Shown: positions 6,309 through 12,271 of the stretch, piece by piece
Numbering within the stretch: the stretch's first letter is position 1
Layout: each line of letters starts with the position of its first letter
DNA from: an uncultured Bacteroidia bacterium
GTDB lineage: Bacteria; Bacteroidota; Bacteroidia; Bacteroidales; UBA932
Reading direction: 5' to 3'
DNA: 12,271 bases
Assembly (NCBI GenBank): GCA_902767355.1
Contig: CACXHG010000089.1
Coordinates: 1 to 12,271 of the forward strand
Notes under the pieces: generated by a model
Told to the model about the DNA's origin: nothing
The model's database searches: none
What the model saw: only the letters and a program-made list of their open reading frames with translations
Made by a program: the position numbers and the translations under genes

Positions 6309-7724
6309 ATGCCAGGGAGGACTTTTTCTGCGGCAGTGAGACAGAATCTGGGCTTTGAGCCTACCGCCGACCAGTCGCGGCTTTTCGATGCCCTGGAGGT
6401 TTTCGGCGGCGATGCCGCTTCGGACATCATGCTGGTGGCGGGCTATGCCGGAACCGGCAAGACCAGCGCCATGGCGGCCTTTGTGAAAACCCTCAAGCAG
6501 TTCAATTACAAGTTTGTGCTACTGGCGCCCACCGGCCGCGCAGCCAAGGTGCTCGCAGGCTTCACGGGCTTCGGGGCCTTCACTATCCATAAGCATATCT
6601 ACCGCCAGAAGTCGCTCAGCGGAGGCTTCGGCAAGTTCTCGCTGGATATGAACCGCGACCGCAACACCTTTTATATAATAGACGAGGCCTCGCTCATAAC
6701 CATAGACGCAGGCTCCGGGGGCAATGTGTTCGGCAGCGGCGACCTTCTGGACGACCTTATAAACTACGTGCGCAGTGCGCCCGGCAACAAGATGGTGTTT
6801 GTGGGCGACCGCGGGCAGCTGCCCCCGGTGGGGATGGACGCCAGCCCGGCGCTGGATGTGGATTTCATGCGCAGCGCCTACGGCCCGGTGCACACGGCCG
6901 ACCTCGGTCAGGTGCTGAGGCAGGCGGCCGCCTCGGGCATATTGCACAATGCCACCATCTTGAGGCAGATGGAGGCGGACGGCCGCATTGCCACCCCGCA
7001 GCTGGAGCTGGACGGTTTCAAGGATATCGCCCGCGTCACAGGCGGCGAGCTGATAGAGAGCATGAGCGATTCCATAGGCCGTTGGGGCCTGGACGACGTG
7101 GTGGTGCTCACCCGCAGCAACCGCCGCGCCAACCGCTACAACATGGGCATCCGCGCCAGCGTGCTTTATCGCGAAGAGCAGCTGACCCGCGGCGACAAGC
7201 TGATGGTGGTCAAGAACTGCTATCAGTTTCTGGAAAAGATGGACGACGAGGATTTCTTCATAGCCAACGGCGACATGGCCCGCCTGATCAAGGTCTCGAA
7301 ATACGAAGAGCGCTACGGGCTGCACTTTGCCCAGGCGACGCTCTCATTTCCGGATTATGACAATCTGGAGGTCACGGCCAAGATAATCCTGGACACGCTC
7401 ACCAGCGAGGCGGCAGCGCTCACGGCCGAGCAGCAGCAGGCTCTGTTTGAGGGTGTATGGGCAGATTATGAGGATATTACGGTCAAGAAAAAGCGCTACG
7501 ACGCGGTGCGGGAAGACAAATACTTCAACGCCCTGCAGATAAAATACGCCACCGCCATAACCTGCCACAAATCACAGGGCGGGGGATGGCCCTGCGTGTA
7601 TATAGACAACCCTTTCTGGGGCGACGAAGTCACGGTCGATGACATAAAATGGCTATATACCGCCATAACCCGTGCCAGCGAACAGGTTTTTTTAGTAAAT
7701 TTCGCGGATAATTGTTTTAAATAG
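6309..7724 (+). CDS. RecD/Dda-like superfamily 1B DNA helicase
   Basis: The 471-residue ATP-dependent DNA helicase shows all main SF1 motifs. Motif I is GYAGTGKT (45-52), Ia is APTGRAA (73-79), II is IDEASLI (124-130) and III is GDRGQLPPVG (166-175). A motif IV-like VVLTRSN lies at 265-271, V is TAITCHKSQG (415-424) and VI is YTAITRA (450-456). The 290-330 stretch (RGDKLMVVKN, then FIANGDMARLI) resembles the SH3-like insert of RecD2 and Dda. It is far shorter than RecD2 (about 740) and close to phage T4 Dda (about 440), so it lacks the long RecD2 N-terminal region. Known relatives unwind 5' to 3' in repair or replication; the exact role here is unknown. The neighbours give no functional hint. 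Confidence 0.88.
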   Translation: MPGRTFSAAVRQNLGFEPTADQSRLFDALEVFGGDAASDIMLVAGYAGTGKTSAMAAFVKTLKQFNYKFVLLAPTGRAAKVLAGFTGFGAFTIHKHIYRQKSLSGGFGKFSLDMNRDRNTFYIIDEASLITIDAGSGGNVFGSGDLLDDLINYVRSAPGNKMVFVGDRGQLPPVGMDASPALDVDFMRSAYGPVHTADLGQVLRQAAASGILHNATILRQMEADGRIATPQLELDGFKDIARVTGGELIESMSDSIGRWGLDDVVVLTRSNRRANRYNMGIRASVLYREEQLTRGDKLMVVKNCYQFLEKMDDEDFFIANGDMARLIKVSKYEERYGLHFAQATLSFPDYDNLEVTAKIILDTLTSEAAALTAEQQQALFEGVWADYEDITVKKKRYDAVREDKYFNALQIKYATAITCHKSQGGGWPCVYIDNPFWGDEVTVDDIKWLYTAITRASEQVFLVNFADNCFK

Positions 7725-7732
7725 TAACAGAT

Positions 7733-8416
7733 ATGAGTTTGTATTGGATTCTCTTCATAGGAATTGCCATCCTGAGCTATGCGGTTCAGGCGACGCTGCA
7801 GTCCAGAATGAACAAGTATGCGCAGATTCCCATAGACGGCGGTCTGACAGGCCGCGACGTGGCCGAGCGAATGCTGCGCGAAAACGGGATCTACGACGTG
7901 CAGGTGACCCACATCCCGGGCACTCTCACCGACCACTACGACCCTCAGAAGAAGACTGTGAATCTGAGCGACTTTGTGTATGGCTCCAATTCCGTGGCAG
8001 CCGCCGCAGTTGCGGCGCACGAGTGCGGCCATGCGGTGCAGCATGCGGTGGGTTATGCCCCCTTGAGGCTGCGCAGCGCGCTGGTGCCCATCGTCAGCTT
8101 TTCCAGCCGCATCGTGACCTGGGTGCTCCTGGGCGGAATGCTGCTGCTCAAGGTATTCCCGCAGCTTATGCTGGCCGGCATCATCCTCTTTGCCCTCACG
8201 ACCCTGTTCAGCGTGGTCACACTTCCGGTAGAGATCAACGCCAGCAGCCGCGCCCTGGCCTGGCTCAACCAGACCGGCATCACCAACGTGTCCAATCATC
8301 AATATGCAGAGAAGGCGCTGCGCTCGGCGGCCTACACCTATGTGGTCGCAGCCCTGTCGTCGCTCGGCACATTGCTCTATTATGTAATGATTTACTCCAG
8401 CGGCAGCCGCCGTTGA
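7733..8416 (+). CDS. YugP-type membrane zinc metallopeptidase
   Basis: The 227-residue integral membrane protein fits the Zn_peptidase_2 family (B. subtilis YugP-like). An N-terminal membrane helix (about 3-20) precedes a soluble part. The zinc motif HECGH lies at 96-100 (His96 and His100 as ligands, Glu97 as general base). Two hydrophobic segments follow (about 118-140 and 145-165), and E167 in LPVEINASSRA is a candidate third ligand. A last helix spans about 200-220. Length equals the family norm of about 225-230. The substrate is unknown even for characterised relatives. The start is eight bases after the helicase stop, suggesting cotranscription. Confidence 0.88.
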   Translation: MSLYWILFIGIAILSYAVQATLQSRMNKYAQIPIDGGLTGRDVAERMLRENGIYDVQVTHIPGTLTDHYDPQKKTVNLSDFVYGSNSVAAAAVAAHECGHAVQHAVGYAPLRLRSALVPIVSFSSRIVTWVLLGGMLLLKVFPQLMLAGIILFALTTLFSVVTLPVEINASSRALAWLNQTGITNVSNHQYAEKALRSAAYTYVVAALSSLGTLLYYVMIYSSGSRR

Positions 8417-8423
8417 GAAGCTT

Positions 8424-10445
8424 ATGAGAAAAGTCTTTGTCGCATGCATGGCAGCCCTGCTGGTGGCTGCGCCCTCTGCGCTCCGCGCTCAGGAGAAAAC
8501 AGCGCTGACCGACCGGCAGATTATCTCCGGCGACCTGCCGGAGGGTATTTTCAACCGCCCCACGATGGGCATTACCCCCGCCATGGCGGCGCACCCGGAG
8601 AGTATGCCGCCGCTTGTCGATGGCTGGGAAAATCCCACCTATTCGCCTGACAAACGCCATATCGCCTATACCCTGGGCGGCGACCTCTACACGGTCGAGG
8701 TGGCTACCAAGCGCATCCAGCGGCACACCAGCGACGGCAGCGACGTGGTCAAGAACGGTTTCGCCTCCTGGGTTTATTACGAAGAGATTTTCGGCCGCGC
8801 GAGCCGCTACAAGGCTTTCTGGTGGTCGCCGGACAGCAAGGTCGTGGCCTTTTACCGCTTCGACGAGAGCAGGGTGCCCATGTTCCCCATCTACGATGCC
8901 TCCGGGCAGCACGGCAGCCTGCGCGCCACCCGCTATCCCAAGGCCGGCGATCCCAACCCGGAGGTGAAGATAGGCTTTGTGAGCGTCGATGGCAACTCTG
9001 TGGTATGGAGCGACTTCGACCCCAAGAGGGACCAGTATTTCGGCACTCCTTTCTGGGACTACAAAGGGAAGCGCCTCATTGTGCCGTGGCTGGACCGCTC
9101 GCAGGACAATATGATTTTTTATTCCGTGGATCCGCTCTACGGCAGCAAGGAGTCCATCTACAGCGAGCATCAGGCTACCTGGGTGGACTGGCCCGAGCAG
9201 ATGCTGTGCTCTTCCAAGGGTATATATATGGTGCGCGACTACGAGATGTGGCAGCGCATCTATTTCCTCTCTTACGACGGCAAAACCTTCCGCTATGCCA
9301 GCGACCGCAAGAATTACTGGGGGATCCGGCTCTTGAAGCTGAGCGACAGGTATCTGTTTTTCACGGCCCGCGGCGGCGAGTCGTCCTTGCGCACCGACAT
9401 CTACCGCGTGAACCTGAACCAGGGCAAGACCGAGCGCATCTCCTTCGGAGAGTATGACTTTACCCAGGTGCGGGTGTCCGACGACGACCGCACCGTGTAT
9501 GCGACTCTGTCCAACTGCCACACTCCGCCCCGCAACGTGGAGATCCGCATCCCGGCTTTCGGTGGCGTGAAGGAAAAGAACGTGAAGGTGCTCTACGACG
9601 CCAAAGGCCCTCTGTACGACCAGTATAAGATTGCCGAGCGCGAGATCGTGCAGGTCACCATGCGCGACGGCAGTCGTCTTCCTGCGGCCGTGATCTGGCC
9701 CGTGGACATGGACCGTTCCGGCAAGACCAAATATCCCGTGAAGGTGGATATCTACGGCGGCCCGGACCACCAGATGGTGTATGACCGCTATGCTCCGCCG
9801 TATTTCGGCACCCAGTGGTGGGCCAACCACGGCGTGGTGCAGGTGGTGCTGGACACCCGTTCCGCCGGCCATCTTGGCAAGGCGGGCGTGAACACCGTGT
9901 ACCGCTGCCTGGGCGTGCACGAGCTGGAAGATTTCATAGACGGCATAAAATATTTCACAGCCCTGCCGTATATCGACTCCAAGAAAGTCGGCATAGAGGG
10001 CTATTCTTTCGGCGGCACCATGGCTCTGCTGGCGGCGACCGAGGGGAATGAGTATTTCCAATATGCGGTGGCCAGCAGCGGCGTGATGGACTGGACTCTG
10101 TACGACAGCCATTACACAGAGCGCTATATGGATACCCCCAGGGCGAACGCGGCCGGCTATGCGGCTTCGCGGGTGCTGGACCGTCTGGAGCGCTACCGCG
10201 GCGACGAAACCAACATGGTGCGCCTGACCCACGGCACCGGCGACGACAACGTCCATTTCCAGAACAGCCTGCAGCTGATAGACAAGCTCCAGAGCCAGAA
10301 CAAGGACTTCGAGTTCATGGCTTATCCGGGCGGCATGCACGGCTACCGCGGCTATCAGGACCGGCACTTCGAGATGCAGAACATGCGCTTCTGGTATAAG
10401 TATCTGCTGGGGAAGGATTTGCCCGAGGTCTTGAAAAAGAGATAG
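8424..10445 (+). CDS. Secreted dipeptidyl-peptidase IV-like S9 serine peptidase
   Basis: The 673-residue product has a clear signal peptide: MRK, a hydrophobic core at 4-17, and ALRA-Q cleavage after A22. It should therefore act in the periplasm. An N-terminal beta-propeller (DPPIV_N, to about 420) carries WVYYEEIFGR, where E120-E121 correspond to the DPP IV glutamate pair that grips the free amino terminus of the peptide. The C-terminal alpha/beta-hydrolase domain holds the triad: S528 in GYSFGG, D607 in GTGDDNVHF and H639 in GGMHGY. This predicts release of N-terminal dipeptides, typically X-Pro or X-Ala; cleavage preference is inferred. It is somewhat shorter than many Bacteroides DPP IV proteins (700 or more). 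It starts seven bases after the metallopeptidase gene and probably ends that transcription unit. Confidence 0.9.
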   Translation: MRKVFVACMAALLVAAPSALRAQEKTALTDRQIISGDLPEGIFNRPTMGITPAMAAHPESMPPLVDGWENPTYSPDKRHIAYTLGGDLYTVEVATKRIQRHTSDGSDVVKNGFASWVYYEEIFGRASRYKAFWWSPDSKVVAFYRFDESRVPMFPIYDASGQHGSLRATRYPKAGDPNPEVKIGFVSVDGNSVVWSDFDPKRDQYFGTPFWDYKGKRLIVPWLDRSQDNMIFYSVDPLYGSKESIYSEHQATWVDWPEQMLCSSKGIYMVRDYEMWQRIYFLSYDGKTFRYASDRKNYWGIRLLKLSDRYLFFTARGGESSLRTDIYRVNLNQGKTERISFGEYDFTQVRVSDDDRTVYATLSNCHTPPRNVEIRIPAFGGVKEKNVKVLYDAKGPLYDQYKIAEREIVQVTMRDGSRLPAAVIWPVDMDRSGKTKYPVKVDIYGGPDHQMVYDRYAPPYFGTQWWANHGVVQVVLDTRSAGHLGKAGVNTVYRCLGVHELEDFIDGIKYFTALPYIDSKKVGIEGYSFGGTMALLAATEGNEYFQYAVASSGVMDWTLYDSHYTERYMDTPRANAAGYAASRVLDRLERYRGDETNMVRLTHGTGDDNVHFQNSLQLIDKLQSQNKDFEFMAYPGGMHGYRGYQDRHFEMQNMRFWYKYLLGKDLPEVLKKR

Positions 10446-10461
10446 AATTGTTGTATATTTG
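10430..10461 (+). promoter_or_regulatory. Bacteroidota promoter for the phospho-sugar mutase (CTTG-N20-TATATTTG)
   Basis: TATATTTG at 10454-10461 matches the -7 consensus exactly. CTTG at 10430-10433, three of four with the -33 TTTG, stands 20 bases upstream, within the known 19-21 spacing. Start is expected near 10466, giving a leader of about 24 bases. The -33 half lies in the last codons of the peptidase gene. Confidence 0.7.
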
Positions 10462-10470
10462 AAAATTAAC

Positions 10471-10480
10471 CTTTTAAAAG
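10471..10480 (+). repeat. Ten-base perfect palindrome in the mutase leader (CTTTTAAAAG)
   Basis: CTTTTAAAAG is a perfect inverted repeat placed just after the predicted transcription start and ending nine bases before the ATG. It could be a small operator, but such palindromes also arise readily in AT-rich leaders. Confidence 0.3.
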
Positions 10481-10489
10481 ATATAATTT

Positions 10490-12151
10490 ATGGAAAGCAA
10501 TTATATGGAAGTGGCCAAAAGCTGGCTCTCTGAAAGTTTTGACGCCGATACCCGCAAGCGTGTCGCCGAGCTTATTGCAGGCGATCCGAAGGATCTGGAA
10601 GATCATTTCTACCGCACCCTGGAGTTCGGCACCGGAGGCCTCCGCGGCCTGATGGACGTCGGCACCAACCGCATGAACAAATACACCGTGGGCATGGCTA
10701 CCCAGGGTCTGGCTAACTATCTGGCCCAGGTATTTCCCGGGCAGCAGACTTCGGTGGTCATCTCCTATGACTGCCGCAACAATTCCCGCTTCTTTGCCGA
10801 CATCACCGCCGGCGTGCTGCTCAAAAACGGCATCAAGGTGTATATGTACGACGATATCCGCCCCACGCCGCAGCTGAGCTTTTCCATCCGCCATCTGCAC
10901 TGCAATGCCGGCATCATGATCACCGCCAGCCACAATCCCAAGGAATACAACGGCTACAAGGTGTTCTGGGAAGACGGTGCACAGATTGTGGAGCCGCACG
11001 ACAGGAATATCATCGCCGAGGTGGGCAAGATCACCGACCCTTCTCAGGTGCGGTTCAACGACGATCCCACCCTCAAGCCCGAGATAATAGGGGAGGAGGT
11101 GGACAAGGCCTTCCTGGACTCTATCTACACCCTGATGCTCTCGCTGGACGCCGTAAAGCGCCATCACGACATGAAAATCGTGTACACCCCGCTGCATGGC
11201 ACCGGCAGCCGCACAGTGTATCCCTTCCTGGCCAAAATGGGCTTTACCAATGTGATACACGTGCCCGAGCAGGACGTAAACGACGGTAATTTCCCCACCG
11301 TGGTCTCTCCCAACCCGGAGGAGCCCGGCGCAATGAAAATGGCCATAGAGAAGGCCGACGAAGTGGGCGCTGACCTGGTGCTGGCTTCGGATCCCGATGC
11401 GGACCGCATCGGCGTGGCCGTGCGCGACGTCTCCGGCAAGATGGTACTGCTGAACGGCAACCAGATACTCTCCATCCTGACGGCCTATATGCTGGACCGC
11501 TGGAATGCCCTGGGCAAGCTTAAAAAGGGCAATCCTTATATGGTCAAGACCATAGTGTCCACGCGCCTGATGGATGCCATTTGCGCCAAGTACGGCGTGG
11601 ACCTTTACAGCGTGCTCACCGGCTTCAAGAATATCGCCACGGTGGTGCGTGCCAACGAGGGCAAGCGCGTCTATATCGGCGGCGGCGAAGAGAGCAACGG
11701 CTTCAACCCCGGCGACTTCGTGCGCGACAAGGATTCCGCTGCAAGCTGCGGCCTGCTGGCAGAGTGCGCAGCCTGGCTGGCCGACCGCGGACAAACCGTA
11801 TACGGCTATCTGCAAGAGATTTACAAGGAGTTCGGCTATTATAAGGAGGGCCTGACCAGCATCTACCGCATGGGCAAGGAGGGCGCGGCCGAGATTCAGG
11901 CCATCATGAAGGAATACCGCCAGAATCCGCCTCAGGAGATCGCCGGCAGCAAGGTGGTAAAGGTTATCGACTATCTCAACACAGAAGAGACTCATCTGCC
12001 AAAGAGCAATGTGCTGCAGTTCCTGGCCGAAGACGGCACCATCGTGTCCGTGCGCCCTTCCGGCACTGAGCCCAAGATCAAGTTCTACTTTGGAGTGAGA
12101 GGCAACGACGCCGACGCTCGTATCGCACAACTCAAACAGCAGTTCGCATAA
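10490..12151 (+). CDS. Phospho-sugar mutase (phosphoglucomutase/phosphomannomutase family)
   Basis: The 553-residue alpha-D-phosphohexomutase interconverts hexose 1- and 6-phosphates through a phosphoserine. In order: FGTGGLRG (46-53) is the N-terminal signature and TASHNPKEYNGYK (145-157) contains catalytic S147. DPDADRIG (301-308) binds Mg2+, GGGEESNGF (397-405) contacts the sugar, and RPSGTEPK (522-529) binds the substrate phosphate. Length and the EFGTGGLRG form place it with the long PGM2-like branch, whose members may use glucose-, mannose- or pentose-phosphates; specificity cannot be fixed from sequence. The ATG at 10490 is chosen because it follows the promoter by a normal leader; a second ATG at 10505 is an alternative. 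A HAD-hydrolase gene follows by six bases. Confidence 0.93.
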   Translation: MESNYMEVAKSWLSESFDADTRKRVAELIAGDPKDLEDHFYRTLEFGTGGLRGLMDVGTNRMNKYTVGMATQGLANYLAQVFPGQQTSVVISYDCRNNSRFFADITAGVLLKNGIKVYMYDDIRPTPQLSFSIRHLHCNAGIMITASHNPKEYNGYKVFWEDGAQIVEPHDRNIIAEVGKITDPSQVRFNDDPTLKPEIIGEEVDKAFLDSIYTLMLSLDAVKRHHDMKIVYTPLHGTGSRTVYPFLAKMGFTNVIHVPEQDVNDGNFPTVVSPNPEEPGAMKMAIEKADEVGADLVLASDPDADRIGVAVRDVSGKMVLLNGNQILSILTAYMLDRWNALGKLKKGNPYMVKTIVSTRLMDAICAKYGVDLYSVLTGFKNIATVVRANEGKRVYIGGGEESNGFNPGDFVRDKDSAASCGLLAECAAWLADRGQTVYGYLQEIYKEFGYYKEGLTSIYRMGKEGAAEIQAIMKEYRQNPPQEIAGSKVVKVIDYLNTEETHLPKSNVLQFLAEDGTIVSVRPSGTEPKIKFYFGVRGNDADARIAQLKQQFA

Positions 12152-12157
12152 GAGGCT

Positions 12158-12271
12158 ATGTACAATCGGCTCACCAAGGCGGCTCTCGTCTATGACTTTG
12201 ACGGCACTCTGTCGCCGGGCAATATGCAGGAATACGGCTTTATCCAGGCTCTGGGCAAGTCGCCCGAAGAG
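12158..12271 (+). CDS. HAD-superfamily hydrolase, N-terminal fragment
   Basis: The first 38 codons are present and the frame is open to the window end. The translation starts MYNRLTKAALVYDFDGTLSP. DFDGTL (residues 13-18) is HAD motif I: Asp13 would be the phosphorylated nucleophile and Asp15 the acid/base. These enzymes are mostly cytoplasmic phosphatases. The start lies six bases after the mutase stop, so the two genes are probably cotranscribed and the substrate may be a sugar phosphate, though that is only contextual. Subfamily cannot be set without the rest. Confidence 0.85.
   Translation, partial: MYNRLTKAALVYDFDGTLSPGNMQEYGFIQALGKSPEE

Noticed and set aside
7496..8449. A 317-codon minus-strand open frame
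   Set aside because: It covers the metallopeptidase and the helicase end, both real genes with intact active-site motifs on the plus strand; no coherent protein features.
8280..10367. A 695-codon open frame on the minus strand
   Set aside because: It lies wholly opposite the DPP IV-like peptidase and the end of the metallopeptidase gene. Its His/Val/Ala/Leu-rich translation has no motif and is typical of the antisense of GC-rich codons.
10466..12130. A 554-codon open frame on the minus strand
   Set aside because: It mirrors the phospho-sugar mutase, whose motifs are unmistakable; the antisense translation is compositionally biased and has no domain.

Overview
The window looks like chromosomal core DNA of a Bacteroidota bacterium, probably a GC-rich member of the Bacteroidales (Alistipes/Rikenellaceae-like; the genus is a guess). 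The grounds are Bacteroidota-type promoter boxes (TAnnTTTG) in front of several genes, a near absence of Shine-Dalgarno sequences, a surE-lpxB pair, an ECF sigma/anti-sigma-barrel pair, and a secreted DPP IV-type S9 peptidase. Coding density is very high, and I see no mobile element, CRISPR array, tRNA or rRNA. No gap between genes reaches 300 bases; the longest is the 117-base gap/surE divergent region.

Layout. (1) At 1-85 on the minus strand is the start of a type I GAPDH gene, divergent from surE. (2) surE (203-1006) and lpxB (1003-2175) overlap by ATGA; they encode a survival-protein nucleotidase and lipid A disaccharide synthase. (3) A minus-strand pair converges on lpxB: an ECF sigma factor (3388-3903) followed by a 422-residue protein (2133-3401). 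That protein has an anti-sigma-like N-terminus, one membrane helix, a long low-complexity linker and a C-terminal beta-barrel. Its last codons overlap lpxB by 43 bases on the opposite strand. (4) Divergent from the sigma gene runs a tight plus-strand series with gaps of only 7-15 bases: a HAMP-ended membrane receptor with no output domain, a TrkH-type K+ transporter, a RecD/Dda-like SF1B helicase, a YugP-type membrane zinc metallopeptidase and a periplasmic DPP IV-like peptidase. (5) A phospho-sugar mutase follows with its own good Bacteroidota promoter, then the first 38 codons of a HAD-family hydrolase.

Functionally this is mostly housekeeping: central carbon metabolism (GAPDH, hexose-phosphate mutase), lipid A synthesis, K+ uptake, DNA processing and peptide catabolism. 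No clearly new multi-gene system is evident. The two places most worth a second look are the sigma/anti-sigma-barrel pair, where one chain appears to reach from cytoplasm to outer membrane, and the output-less HAMP receptor placed directly before trkH with no trkA in sight.
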